This document shows, in pieces, positions 7,836-16,266 of a stretch of 64,000 bases of DNA. A program made the position numbers and the translations under genes. The notes beneath the pieces are model-generated. The model saw nothing but the letters and a program-made list of their open reading frames with translations. It was not told where the DNA came from and did not search any database. Numbering within the stretch: the stretch's first letter is position 1; the number at the start of each line of letters is the position of its first letter. Where the stretch lies: the NCBI RefSeq assembly GCF_902459555.1, contig NZ_CABPSM010000002.1, forward strand, positions 1 to 64,000, read 5' to 3'. Source of the stretch: Pandoraea horticolens (GTDB lineage: Bacteria > Pseudomonadota > Gammaproteobacteria > Burkholderiales > Burkholderiaceae).

Positions 7836-8198
7836 TCATGCCTCGAAAATCCTTGCTCGCCGGTACTGTGCCCAAACGTCTCGCCGACGACGGTCTGCCT
7901 CCACGGCCGTAATTGGTTCGATTGGTGGTCTCGTTTGCATGTGATGAGCTGGGCAGTAATCCACGGACTCAGACCATCCACCAGATCCGCCGAAGAACCG
8001 GTTTGTGTGTTGGTATCGCTTGCAGGCATTGCACAGTGGGGCATCACAGGTGTAAGGCGACGGGTATGAACCGTCTATCCGTCCGGTGAAAGGCTGTCCA
8101 TTCTTTGCGCGCCCAGCGATAGGCCAGCCAAGATGGAAGTCGCAGAGCCATTCCGCATGGCCGCCACATACGATGCATTCATTCGGGTGGGTGGTCAT
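7836..8198 (-). CDS. Small cysteine-rich (zinc-ribbon-like) phage protein
   Basis: 120 aa starting at the ATG at 8198, which overlaps the stop of the methyltransferase upstream. Two Cys/His clusters are visible: CIVCGGHAEWLCDFH near the N-terminus, and CDAPLCNACKRYQH with a later YCPAHH. These should bind zinc. Such proteins are common in early regions of Burkholderia phages, and no specific function is known to me. Translational coupling to the cytosine methyltransferase is likely. Confidence 0.7.
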   Translation of the reverse strand: MTTHPNECIVCGGHAEWLCDFHLGWPIAGRAKNGQPFTGRIDGSYPSPYTCDAPLCNACKRYQHTNRFFGGSGGWSESVDYCPAHHMQTRPPIEPITAVEADRRRRDVWAQYRRARIFEA

Positions 8199-9607
8199 GC
8201 TGTTTCGATTTCCAAGTTCTCGACGCTCTGGATTCGATCGCCGATCCACCGCATCACGGGCACGGCCATGCTGTTGCCGAGTGCCTTGTATCGCGGGCCG
8301 TCCGGAGCCTTCAAGCCTGGCAATAGCGTGTAATCGTCCTCGAAGCCTTGGAGACGCTCGCACTCGCGCGGGATAAGGCGTCGCACCGCCGATCCGTGCA
8401 TGACGGCTTGATGGCCACCGCCGTTGGTATGGCTATTGGCGTGGCCCATCGACCGCTGCGTCGCGGCGATGTCGCCGACGGCGAACCCGTTGCGCCCGCT
8501 GGCTTTGCAGTCGAATGCGATGGCTGGCGCGTGCGCAGACGCAGAGAGCGGGTGACACGGACCACCGGCTTGCGGATTGCTGCCGTTCTCTGGGCTCGTG
8601 ATCTGGGTGGTGTCGAATGCGATAGCACCGACTCCGATACCAGCACGGCCACCGTTCGGCGTAAGCACGGCATTCGCTGTACCGTCCTGGCGGTATTCGA
8701 GCTGGTGCTCACCGTCACGGCCACGAATCGCGAGTGTGTAAGGTTGAACGGGCACGAGAGGCGTTCCTCGGCCGGTACCGTCTTCGCTGGCATCGAAACC
8801 TTCGGCGCGCAGCGAATGAGCAACGAGCAACGTCTCCGTCTCCGTCTCCGCATCGATTCTCTGATTGCTCGTCGTGAGTGCGCGAGCAATCGTCGGGATC
8901 ATCAGCCCGTCTCGGCCATCGCCTCCGCACGCTCCGCTACCGTCGAGAGCGCTGCGCGTAAGGGTTCCGGCAACTCTTTGCCCCGCTTCGCGGCGCGGCG
9001 CAGGATGCCCGAGCATGCTTTCGCGCTCAAAAAGTACCGCTGCGGGACGTCGCCAGTCTCCAAGATATCCGACAACGAACACACGCCGACGTCGCTGAGG
9101 GACGGCGCGAGCGTGTGATTCCACTCGGACGTACTGAGCGTCAAGAACGCGGTAGGCGAACCCATACCCGAGTTCTGCCAAGCCCCCGAGGAAGGTGCCA
9201 AAATCCCGGCCCTTGTTCGATGACAGTACACCGGGGACGTTTTCCCAGACCAACCAGCGGGGAGCATAGCGGCGAGCAATGGCAAGATAGGTGAGCATGA
9301 GGTTGCCACGCGGATCTGCCAGTCCCTTTCGGAGTCCCGCGACGCTGAAGGACTGGCAAGGGGTTCCGCCGACGAGAAGATCGATAGTTGCATCGGGCCA
9401 GTCCTTGAACTTGGTCATGTCGCCCAGGTTGGGCACGTTGGGGTAATGGTGGGCGAGTACGGCCGACGGGAAGCGCTCGATCTCGGAGAATGCCCACGGC
9501 TGCCAGCCGAGCGGATGCCATGCGCACGTCGCGGCTTCGATGCCCGAGCAGACGGACAGATAGCGCAGCGGTCGGCAGTCGCCCAGAATGGTCTCGTTCT
9601 GTCTCAT
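8195..9607 (-). CDS. dcm: DNA (cytosine-5) methyltransferase
   Basis: 470 aa. SAM-binding motif I SVCSGIEAA at 18-26, catalytic PCQ at 83-85 (Cys84 nucleophile), ENV at 122-124 and QRRRRVF at 171-177 are all intact. A long low-similarity stretch of about 200 residues follows, including Gly-rich parts (GTLTRS, GDGRDG). It separates motif VIII from the C-terminal RECERLQGF and ALGNSMAVPV motifs and should hold the target-recognition domain. GGAGG lies upstream of the ATG. No partner restriction enzyme is adjacent, so it probably protects phage DNA from host restriction. Recognition sequence unknown. Confidence 0.94.
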   Translation of the reverse strand: MRQNETILGDCRPLRYLSVCSGIEAATCAWHPLGWQPWAFSEIERFPSAVLAHHYPNVPNLGDMTKFKDWPDATIDLLVGGTPCQSFSVAGLRKGLADPRGNLMLTYLAIARRYAPRWLVWENVPGVLSSNKGRDFGTFLGGLAELGYGFAYRVLDAQYVRVESHARAVPQRRRRVFVVGYLGDWRRPAAVLFERESMLGHPAPRREAGQRVAGTLTRSALDGSGACGGDGRDGLMIPTIARALTTSNQRIDAETETETLLVAHSLRAEGFDASEDGTGRGTPLVPVQPYTLAIRGRDGEHQLEYRQDGTANAVLTPNGGRAGIGVGAIAFDTTQITSPENGSNPQAGGPCHPLSASAHAPAIAFDCKASGRNGFAVGDIAATQRSMGHANSHTNGGGHQAVMHGSAVRRLIPRECERLQGFEDDYTLLPGLKAPDGPRYKALGNSMAVPVMRWIGDRIQSVENLEIETA

Positions 9608-9645
9608 GCTAGGATTCCTCCGACTATGTTCAGAGGAAGCAAAAG

Positions 9646-9933
9646 ATGGTGACGGGAAATATCAACTCTGTTCTCGATGGCGAAGATCGAGTCACGTTCA
9701 AAGTGAGAATCACCAACGGCGAGAAAACTTGGACGTTTGATGGATTTGCTACACATGACGCGTTGCTCTTGATCAATGCGACGTCTGCCCCACTCACAAC
9801 GTTTGAGGCAAAGCGTTCGGACTATTCCCTGCGAGCACAGGAGCTTTGGTGTCAGAAGGAACCATTGTCTGGTGCTATGTTCCTGGTGACCGTCGACAAT
9901 CTGGTTGGCGGTTATGTAGTGGGCAACGGTTAG
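9646..9933 (+). CDS. Small hypothetical protein, opposite strand to its neighbours
   Basis: 95 aa with AGAGGAAG before the ATG. It is transcribed rightward in the gap between two leftward methyltransferase genes, so it probably has its own promoter. It has no signal peptide or membrane segment, and a predicted beta-rich fold. I recognise no family. It may be expressed from the lysogen. Confidence 0.6.
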   Translation: MVTGNINSVLDGEDRVTFKVRITNGEKTWTFDGFATHDALLLINATSAPLTTFEAKRSDYSLRAQELWCQKEPLSGAMFLVTVDNLVGGYVVGNG

Positions 9934-9935
9934 CA

Positions 9936-10424
9936 TCACGCCCCCTCAGCGCCATCGACGCGCTTCATAAAGCAAATCCAATGCGTGTCGGCGCGCTTGC
10001 CTGACTTGTGGCCAAACAGTGGTTCGTGCGGCGTAAGCGCCAGGATCTCGCTGACCTTGATCTGCACTTCGTTCCACTTGAAGATCAGAATGCCCTCGTG
10101 GTCGAGGACGCGGAAGCACTCGGCGAAGCCGCGCCGAATGTCGTCCTGCCAGTCGTCCGAGAGAATTCCGTATTTGGCGCGCAGCCAGCTCACGAGCCCA
10201 GCCCGGCGCAGGTGTGGCGGGTCGAACACGACGAGCCGGAAGCTGCCGTCCTCAAACGGCATATCGCGAAAGTCCATCTGCACGTCGGGCTTGATGTTCA
10301 GTGCGCGCCCATCGCACAGCATGTGTTCCTCGTCGCGGATGTCTCCGAACAGGACGCCTTGATTCTTCGGATCGAACCAGAACATGCGACTGCCGCAGCA
10401 TGGATCGAGGATGGTTTGGGTCAC
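9936..10424 (-). CDS. SAM-dependent (adenine-type) methyltransferase
   Basis: 162 aa. The start TILDPCCGSRMFWFDPK is a class I motif I for SAM binding. DPPH at 68-71 is the catalytic motif IV of N6-adenine/N4-cytosine methyltransferases, and a Rossmann-type order follows (RRGFAECFRVLDHEGILIF). It lacks a large recognition domain, as many small phage Dam-like enzymes do. It is a second modification enzyme in the same leftward operon and overlaps the gene upstream by 4 bases. Its DNA target is not proven. Confidence 0.85.
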   Translation of the reverse strand: MTQTILDPCCGSRMFWFDPKNQGVLFGDIRDEEHMLCDGRALNIKPDVQMDFRDMPFEDGSFRLVVFDPPHLRRAGLVSWLRAKYGILSDDWQDDIRRGFAECFRVLDHEGILIFKWNEVQIKVSEILALTPHEPLFGHKSGKRADTHWICFMKRVDGAEGA

Positions 10425-10660
10425 GATGCATCCCCCGATGTCTGTGATGCGACACGTTCAGCGGCCCGCATGCCGAGTGCGAACCCGATCCACATGGTGT
10501 CGGTGTCCGGCGTCACGTAGTGTGAAAACTTGCCGTTTATCACCATGGCACCGAGTGGGGTGTTAGCTGCCAGTAGAGCCGTTTCCTTGATCGACTTCTC
10601 GAAGTAGTGGCGCATTTCCTCGACGGTGATGCACCCCGGCTTGTCTTTGATCGTGATCAC
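10421..10660 (-). CDS. Small phage early protein, unknown function
   Basis: 79 aa, beginning MITIKDKPGCITVEEMRHYF. It overlaps both neighbours by 4 bases (ATGA-type junctions), typical of tightly coupled phage early genes. No recognisable domain. Confidence 0.75.
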   Translation of the reverse strand: MITIKDKPGCITVEEMRHYFEKSIKETALLAANTPLGAMVINGKFSHYVTPDTDTMWIGFALGMRAAERVASQTSGDAS

Positions 10661-11379
10661 GATTTACGTTCCCCCGCAGAGCGCTGGAACTCGATAACCC
10701 ACACCCAAGGGTTGGCGTCCCACGATCCGGGGCCGTTGATGTCCGTCCAAAGCAACTCGAAGCAGCGGCGAGCGCTGATTGTGTTGGCGGTGTCGAACGG
10801 TTCGCCGTAACTGAGACGAGCACCCTCCGCGATCGCATCCTCATCGCTGATGCTCATCAGTCGTTCAATGCGCACGCCAGTGATTTCCAGTACGAGACGG
10901 CACATCGAACGAGGCATGTGGATCGCGGGGCGCTTGCGTAGCTCGTGTGGCTCTATGAAGTCAGGATCGTCAGATTCGCCGTAGCCCCATGCCGCCGCGT
11001 TGCGACCTTCCTCGGATTCAACGAAGACAGGTCCGACGTAGCCGTTGCGTTCGACGTTGTAAGTCGTCTCACGCACCCACAGGTGGTCGCCGACAACGCC
11101 GTATGGACTTCCGGCGCTGGCGCCCCAGCCGTATGCCTCCTGCGTGCAAAAACGGCGTTGGGTGTCCTCGTCAAAAACGGCTATCCAGTGGTCGCCACGC
11201 TCTTTTAGGCCAATGGCCGCAGGTGAACCGATCACCCACGCACCCTGCATCCCAACGGCGCGGCCGTAGTTTGGACGCCACTGCGGCTGCGGCGTCATCA
11301 CTCTCCGCGTTTGCGTTTTCGAGCCGTCGAGGATTGCGCGCACCATCGGCGCGCTGAAGAGGATAGGGCGCTCTTTCAC
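10657..11379 (-). CDS. Phage early protein, possible ASCH/PUA-like fold
   Basis: 240 aa starting MKERPILFSAPMVRAILDGS KTQTRR. This N-terminus is very common in phage genomes and resembles ASCH-domain (PUA-like RNA-binding) proteins, in which the GxKTQTRR box forms part of the binding cleft. A HLWVRE motif and a FDTANTISARRCFELLW segment follow. Substrate and role are unknown. It overlaps neighbours by 4 bases on both sides. Confidence 0.72.
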   Translation of the reverse strand: MKERPILFSAPMVRAILDGSKTQTRRVMTPQPQWRPNYGRAVGMQGAWVIGSPAAIGLKERGDHWIAVFDEDTQRRFCTQEAYGWGASAGSPYGVVGDHLWVRETTYNVERNGYVGPVFVESEEGRNAAAWGYGESDDPDFIEPHELRKRPAIHMPRSMCRLVLEITGVRIERLMSISDEDAIAEGARLSYGEPFDTANTISARRCFELLWTDINGPGSWDANPWVWVIEFQRSAGERKS

Positions 11380-11759
11380 GATTTCCGCTCCTCCGCTGCC
11401 TGATTGGCGGCAATGGCGGCGTCGATGGCTTCGCGCAACTGTTCGGCGATGGTGGGAGCATCCCTATCGGCGCGCATGTCGCGCTCCTCGTCGTACGGGT
11501 CGACCAGTACCACGCCTCCATAGCCATTCTCGAATTCGATGCGGACCCGCCAGCCTTCCGGGAGACTCCCACATGCCTCATAGATAAGAGGGCCGACTTT
11601 GGCCTCTCGGTGAGGCTCCCCGCCATCCGCCGACAGCGCGGCGCGGGCTTGCCATGCCAGCCATGCGCTGTGAGTATCGCTATGCGCAGCCTGTTCTTTC
11701 GCATTGATCTGAAGCCCGGCAGCATTCGCGGCCATTTCCAACAGTTCTCGATCAGTCAC
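11376..11759 (-). CDS. Phage early hypothetical protein
   Basis: 127 aa, acidic and Ala-rich. Contains the phrase QARAALSADGGE, which recurs in the gene at 11968-12762, and ends with AAIANQAAEERKS. These shared phrases suggest modular shuffling among small early genes. No function assignable. Confidence 0.72.
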   Translation of the reverse strand: MTDRELLEMAANAAGLQINAKEQAAHSDTHSAWLAWQARAALSADGGEPHREAKVGPLIYEACGSLPEGWRVRIEFENGYGGVVLVDPYDEERDMRADRDAPTIAEQLREAIDAAIAANQAAEERKS

Positions 11760-11971
11760 GCATCCCCCTTCGCCTGATTGGCAGCAATGGTGACGTCGTA
11801 AATCTTCACCAAGCGCTGCATTTCCTTGTTGCAGATGGCGATGATCCGCTGCGCGGCGCTGTATGAGTCATTGCGGTGAATTGTGCCGTTCTCCAAGACG
11901 CCTACGATTGCACCGAATATATTTAAGTCAGAGTGGGCGTGTACGATATTCATGATGTCGTCTCGATTCAT
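11756..11971 (-). CDS. Small phage early hypothetical protein
   Basis: 71 aa, with 4-base overlaps at both ends. The C-terminal VTIAANQAKGDA echoes the tail of the 127-aa neighbour. No recognised domain. Confidence 0.7.
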   Translation of the reverse strand: MNRDDIMNIVHAHSDLNIFGAIVGVLENGTIHRNDSYSAAQRIIAICNKEMQRLVKIYDVTIAANQAKGDA

Positions 11972-12762
11972 TGCACGTCCTCCTGTTTTGGTGCCATAGG
12001 AGGTTCAGCGGGCCATGCTGCCCCGGCGATAGCCTTCCTAAGATCGGGAAATGCGAACTCCATACCGGCGACGGCTTTCACAACATGATCGATTGGATCG
12101 TCGTATGCGCCTTGTTCTTCGAGAAGCGCCTTATACGCGTACACGATTGCGTCCCAACCGTTCGTAGTTTGTGCAGCGAACGATTTCCGCCACCTGTCGG
12201 TGTGTTTTCGGGCGGTCCAAACACCTGTGGCGTCATCAATGATGTTGTCCTCCCCGCCATCCGCCGACAGCGCGGCACGGGCCTGGGCTTCCATTCGGTT
12301 CACAACATTTATTTCGTGGTTCCAGTACGCCACGCTGGCGGTATCGTTCGCGTCTAATGCTTCTTTCCGCTGCGCCGCAAATACAGCGACGATGTTGTCA
12401 TGGTGGGTTGCGATGTCAGTCAACAATTCCCGTACATCCCGGCCCACCTTTACCGGCGGCGGCACGGCACGGGCGGCGGTAAACAGGCCATCAAGTTGTT
12501 TATCCGTCACTTCGATATCCAACGCGTCCAGCCATTCGATGATGGTTTGGCGATCTACATGCCGCCGCTCATCCCCGCCCACCTTCGCGGGAGACGTGAG
12601 GGCTGCGCATGCAGCACGCCAGCCGCCGAGCACGTAGTTGACAGGGTGAGGCTCATCGCTAGGCGTCCCGGCATAGTTGCGGACTTCGTTGGCGATGCGG
12701 CGAAGATCATCGCTTGTCGGATCGTCATCGCGTGGCTTAAAGATGTCGTGATTGCTATCCAT
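11968..12762 (-). CDS. Phage early hypothetical protein
   Basis: 264 aa, mostly helical, built of short stretches common in phage Ea-type early proteins: an N-terminal helix region, a middle RDVRELLTDIATHHDN segment, then QARAALSADGGEDN and a C-terminal Trp-rich part. Its stop overlaps the start of the gene downstream. No enzymatic motif seen. Confidence 0.72.
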   Translation of the reverse strand: MDSNHDIFKPRDDDPTSDDLRRIANEVRNYAGTPSDEPHPVNYVLGGWRAACAALTSPAKVGGDERRHVDRQTIIEWLDALDIEVTDKQLDGLFTAARAVPPPVKVGRDVRELLTDIATHHDNIVAVFAAQRKEALDANDTASVAYWNHEINVVNRMEAQARAALSADGGEDNIIDDATGVWTARKHTDRWRKSFAAQTTNGWDAIVYAYKALLEEQGAYDDPIDHVVKAVAGMEFAFPDLRKAIAGAAWPAEPPMAPKQEDVQ

Positions 12763-13490
12763 TATTTTTGCTCCTTCTCGGGAGACGTGAGGGCGGCGAG
12801 TTTGAGCGCATTGGCGCTCGGCTTTGGCTCGAACAACTCAACGCGGGCGACGGCAAATTTACGGTCGTGTTTCAAACCAAGCGCGGCATGCAGATAAGCT
12901 GCCTTGTCAGCGCCTGCGCGGTCGCTGTGCGCCCCATCGGATAGCGTGGGGTTTCCGTGCATGTCGATGTCAGCAAGCCACCATTGCACGCGCTCGCCGC
13001 CATTCACGGGCGCGGCGTTCATTGCCTTGAAGCGAACGATGGCAGAGTTCCAACCGAATGCAAATTCAAATGACGAATCGTCCTTTTGTGGGATGCACTC
13101 ATCTGGGTATCGAATTGCCACCGGCTTAGAGGCGTTCACGGGCGCGGCGTAGACAATGCGTTTCGGGCGGTCTTTAATCCGTTCAAATTCGGCATGGCTC
13201 ACATCGTCCCAGCCGCCATAGACACGAGCCTGATAGATCGCTTCCTGCCCTGCGCTCTGTGCGGCTACCATATTGCGCACGTCCGCAACATGGTTCGATA
13301 CCTTTTCGGTGGGGGCGCCGGAATGGTCTGCGCTCTGTGCGGCTGGCGTGGGGGCGGCGGCGAGCATGGCGGCGTAGCTGTCGCCCGGCCACATATGCGA
13401 TTGCCCCACCTTGATCATTAGGTCAGTTGGTTCTTTCGGCACAAGCTGATGCGTTGTCGCATCAAACGTCACGGTATTGAGGTCAGACAT
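12762..13490 (-). CDS. Phage early hypothetical protein
   Basis: 242 aa, beginning MSDLNTVTFDATTHQLVPKE PTDLM, a start typical of mosaic phage early proteins. The middle is Ala-rich and the C-terminus has WWLADIDMHGN. It shares a one-base junction with its downstream neighbour. Unknown function. Confidence 0.7.
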   Translation of the reverse strand: MSDLNTVTFDATTHQLVPKEPTDLMIKVGQSHMWPGDSYAAMLAAAPTPAAQSADHSGAPTEKVSNHVADVRNMVAAQSAGQEAIYQARVYGGWDDVSHAEFERIKDRPKRIVYAAPVNASKPVAIRYPDECIPQKDDSSFEFAFGWNSAIVRFKAMNAAPVNGGERVQWWLADIDMHGNPTLSDGAHSDRAGADKAAYLHAALGLKHDRKFAVARVELFEPKPSANALKLAALTSPEKEQK

Positions 13491-13773
13491 TCTGGCTCTC
13501 CTGTTTTGCGTCGTCGTCCAGCAGTTCGGCGCCGCGAAATGCTCCAGCGACCGCCTCGTCGACGGTTCTGTGCCCGCTATCTGTCCACCAGCCGTCGTAC
13601 AGAAAGCCGCCGTCCGGATGCTTGACGGTGATGTACCAGTCGTTGGTGTAGTCCTCGTCTTGGGCGACGTGAATCCAGTAGCCGTCTTGCCACCATCCGG
13701 AAAACTCAGACGGCGAGTGCGCCTCCACTTGACCGGCAGCGATTGCGAGTTGAATCGGCGTGAGAGCGATCAT
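13483..13773 (-). CDS. Small Trp-rich phage protein
   Basis: 96 aa with an aromatic core (EFSGWWQDGYWIHVAQDED) and TVDEAVAGAFRGAELL at the C-terminus. It overlaps its neighbours by 8 and 4 bases. No family recognised. Confidence 0.7.
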   Translation of the reverse strand: MIALTPIQLAIAAGQVEAHSPSEFSGWWQDGYWIHVAQDEDYTNDWYITVKHPDGGFLYDGWWTDSGHRTVDEAVAGAFRGAELLDDDAKQESQNV

Positions 13774-14126
13774 TCTTCGTCTCCGTCGTCACTGCCGTCG
13801 AAATCACCGATTTCGTTGTCCATGCAGTTAAGGCAACAGCGATAGCTGCCCCAGTAGTCGCCATCCACGAGCGCCTTTTCATAGCGGTGCAGCTCTCCGA
13901 CTGCGATTTCGTGAGGCTTTGCGCCGCGCGCCTGACCGAGCCAGCACGAATGGGGCTTGCGTGCGGTGACCAGCTTCACGGTGCGGCACTTGATATCGGC
14001 GTCCTCGCCCATGAACAGGTCATGCGTGAGGTATTCCGCCTCGGTGTGCCGCCGGAGCGCCTCCACCACTGAAGGCGGCGCAGGATCGGTATTCAGCCCT
14101 TCCGGGCGGGGGTCGTAGGGGCTCAT
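13770..14126 (-). CDS. Small cysteine-containing phage protein
   Basis: 118 aa from the ATG at 14126; a longer frame extends upstream but would run through the lipoprotein gene. It has CRTVKLVTARKPHSCWLG and YRCCLNCMDNEIGDF, which suggest one zinc site. This pattern is seen in small phage proteins of unknown role. Acidic C-terminus. Confidence 0.7.
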   Translation of the reverse strand: MSPYDPRPEGLNTDPAPPSVVEALRRHTEAEYLTHDLFMGEDADIKCRTVKLVTARKPHSCWLGQARGAKPHEIAVGELHRYEKALVDGDYWGSYRCCLNCMDNEIGDFDGSDDGDEE

Positions 14127-14134
14127 GGCGGCGC

Positions 14135-14518
14135 TCACTTGATCTCGATGTCCGGGACGATGACCGACGGCTTGAAAGTCACGCGATAGTGATAGACGCT
14201 GGCCTTTGCCGGTTCGAGTTGCTCGATGAAGTAGGTGACGTTGTCGGACAGACCGAGGAAGTGCTTCTTGTACTCGTTCGCCCCGACCTTGCAGACGATG
14301 GCGAGCTTCGTCGATGTGCTGTCGTTGTCTCGTGAGCAGAGACCTTCGATGGTCAGCATGTACTCGCCAGTGATGCCGTTGTAGAAGACGATGCGGCGGT
14401 TGATCTCGAAATTGTCGGCGGCCTTGGAGAGGTTCTTCGAGGCGACAGATGCATCGTTGCAACCGGACAAGGTGATCGCGAGCAGCGCTGCGCAGAGGAC
14501 GGAAAGAAGTTTCTTCAT
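14135..14518 (-). CDS. Phage beta-sandwich lipoprotein
   Basis: 127 aa with a lipoprotein signal (MKKLLSVLCAALLAITLSGC). The body resembles a family of temperate-phage lipoproteins with FEINRRIVFYNGITGEYML, KKHFLGLSDNVTYF and YHYRVTFKPSVIVPDIEI. Products of this type sit in the envelope of the lysogen and are suspected of blocking superinfection, though that is unproven here. It starts inside the end of the reverse transcriptase gene (4-base overlap), so it is probably cotranscribed with the DGR. Confidence 0.8.
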   Translation of the reverse strand: MKKLLSVLCAALLAITLSGCNDASVASKNLSKAADNFEINRRIVFYNGITGEYMLTIEGLCSRDNDSTSTKLAIVCKVGANEYKKHFLGLSDNVTYFIEQLEPAKASVYHYRVTFKPSVIVPDIEIK

Positions 14519-15618
14519 GCCTTGCTCCTGTAGGCTTTCGTGAGGGCGGCGTTGACAGCATGGCCGCGCTGCCTAACGACGTTGGCGAGTGCCGCACGAT
14601 CGTTGTGGCTGTGAGTGGCCTGCCGAAGCAAGCCAAAGTAGCTATTGGCGGTCTGGTGAACGTCCTCCGGGGCTGCCTCTGCCACGCGCTGAAGTGCCGC
14701 AGTCATCGTTCGCTGCCGCGTCGTTCGGCGCCACGGCTTGATGAGGTGACCAACGAAATCGATGCCTCGTGAAATCGGCTGAAGGATGGTCTTGCTCGGG
14801 TTCAGGCGTAGATCCAGACCGGACAGCTTGTTCTCGATGCTCTCTCGCGCCCTGTTGAGCCATGCAGCATCCTCGTGAAGCAGCACAAAGTCATCGACAT
14901 AGCGGATGTAGTGCGGCGCTCGAATCCGGTGCTTGACGTGCTGGTCGAGGTCATCAAGCAGCACGTTGGCAAAGAACTGGCTCGACAGATTTCCGATCGG
15001 CAGCCCGTGCGTAGCCAGAGCGTTGAACAGGCTCTTGTGCGCGGGCACGCGAGCCAGTTCGCGTTGGCTTCCACGCACCTCGACATCGAGGCGCGGGTCG
15101 TGCATCAAGATCGTCTCGGCCAGAGCCATCCACCACGGCTCAAAGACTCGGCGACGCAATTGCTCGAGCAACACCGTCTTGTTGATGCTGACGAAGAAGT
15201 TCGCCAAGTCACATTTCAGGTAATTCGACGGCCGGCTCCAGTTCCGGGTGCTGCTGCGCACCTGATGCTCTAGACGCCGTGCTGCGTACAACGTGCCTCG
15301 TCTGGGAATGCAAGCGCACGAATCGGCGACGAACCTTGCGTGGAAGCGGGGTGCGATGTGGTTGTAGAGGAGGTGATGGACGACGCGATCGCGAAAGCCG
15401 GCCGCCCACACCTCGCGCGGCTTTGGCCGCGTGATAACGAAACAGATGGACCGACCTGGGCGATACTCGCCGCTTGCCAGTTCCTCGTGCAAATCGAACA
15501 GATTCCGCTCTACATGCTCCTCGAAAGCCTGTGCACTGGCGCTGGTGCGCTTGTTGCGGCGGCAATCGAGGTACGCTTGTACGAGCGGGGCGAACAAGTT
15601 GGATTCTGCGGACGGCAA
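14515..15618 (-). CDS. DGR reverse transcriptase
   Basis: 367 aa if read from the TTG at 15618. The palm motifs are clear: PKPREVWAAGFRDRVVHHLL at the N-terminus, CDLANFF (Asp137) for motif A, GLPIGNLSSQFF at 205-216 and YVDD at 240-243. The GLPxGNxxSQ form, in place of the QG form of retrons and group II introns, is the hallmark of DGR reverse transcriptases. There is no maturase or RNase H domain. No ATG is available near the N-terminus. The TTG at 15618 lies inside the 3' end of the template repeat, so the start is uncertain; a TTG eight codons later is an alternative. The enzyme makes mutagenised cDNA together with Avd. Confidence 0.96.
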   Translation of the reverse strand: MPSAESNLFAPLVQAYLDCRRNKRTSASAQAFEEHVERNLFDLHEELASGEYRPGRSICFVITRPKPREVWAAGFRDRVVHHLLYNHIAPRFHARFVADSCACIPRRGTLYAARRLEHQVRSSTRNWSRPSNYLKCDLANFFVSINKTVLLEQLRRRVFEPWWMALAETILMHDPRLDVEVRGSQRELARVPAHKSLFNALATHGLPIGNLSSQFFANVLLDDLDQHVKHRIRAPHYIRYVDDFVLLHEDAAWLNRARESIENKLSGLDLRLNPSKTILQPISRGIDFVGHLIKPWRRTTRQRTMTAALQRVAEAAPEDVHQTANSYFGLLRQATHSHNDRAALANVVRQRGHAVNAALTKAYRSKA

Positions 15619-15696
15619 CGGCTAGGCCCTCGTAGCTCTTGTGGTTGTTGTTCGTGTTGCCGTTGTTGAGGTTGCAATTCCAAGCGTAGGCAGCGT
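15607..15696 (-). repeat. DGR template repeat (TR)
   Basis: On the minus strand the segment at 15641-15679 reads as a string of AAC-type codons between the constant flanks CTACGCTTGG and AAGAGCTACGAG. It is non-coding as a target but matches the three variable repeats at almost every non-adenine base. It lies between the Avd gene and the RT gene and would be transcribed with them as template RNA. Confidence 0.95.
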
Positions 15697-15866
15697 GCCT
15701 GTCGCGCTATGTAAGCTGACACCCCGAAGGTTTTCGCCGATCAGGGCGGAAGCTGCACCGGACTCGGCCCGCACTGAGGCGGCGGTATCCGTTGTGTGCC
15801 TGTCGGTGGGCTTGTGACCCAGCGGCGCGACCAGATTCCGGCGCGCGGGCATGAGAGCCTTAACTG

Positions 15867-16229
15867 TCATGCTGCAGGCGCCTTGTTCGCGGACTTGAGC
15901 CACCCACCAGCCTGCTTGCCAATGCTGCCCAACAACTCGATAGACTCGGCCCACAGCTTTGGCGAGAGATATCGAGCATCGTGCCCGACGTGTAGCAATA
16001 CCGTTACGGTGCGCTGTATGGTCAGCAACCTTTCGATGTACTCGGCGCGTGCCTCACGTTTCGAGGCGTTTGCGAGCGCCATCAGGTCGAGCATGTCCAC
16101 GCAATGTTGGGTAATCTTCTCGCCCAAAATGCGCTTCATGCTGCGTGGCATTTGCTCTTGCACCTTCAAGGCAAGCGACAACAGTTGAACGCCTTTGCGG
16201 TGAATGGGCAGTGATGAGTGCAGGGCCAT
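15867..16229 (-). CDS. avd: Avd-like DGR accessory protein (four-helix bundle)
   Basis: 120 aa, entirely helical, with QEQMPRSMKRILGEKITQHC in the region matching the Avd / 23S-intervening-sequence fold and a basic middle (ANASKREARAEYIERLL). Avd forms a pentameric barrel that binds RT and template RNA and is required for cDNA synthesis and mutagenic retrohoming in BPP-1. Position between the last target and the template repeat is the same as in BPP-1. Sequence identity to known Avd is low, so the call rests on fold-like pattern and context. Confidence 0.82.
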   Translation of the reverse strand: MALHSSLPIHRKGVQLLSLALKVQEQMPRSMKRILGEKITQHCVDMLDLMALANASKREARAEYIERLLTIQRTVTVLLHVGHDARYLSPKLWAESIELLGSIGKQAGGWLKSANKAPAA

Positions 16230-16266
16230 TTGGCGGGGCTCAGTTCGAAAGGATTAAAGGACTAAA

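Noticed and set aside
8348-9118. 256-aa plus-strand ORF
   Set aside because: Shadow of the cytosine methyltransferase, whose catalytic motifs lie on the minus strand over the same bases.
14515-15618. Retron or group II intron reverse transcriptase
   Set aside because: No msr/msd-like RNA, no maturase domain, and the GxxxSQ motif plus TR/VR pairs fit a DGR instead.
15622-15954. Long minus-strand frame across the template repeat
   Set aside because: It translates the TR in a Thr/Ala-rich frame (TTTTRATRA-like) unlike any protein and has no ribosome site; TR is better explained as non-coding template.
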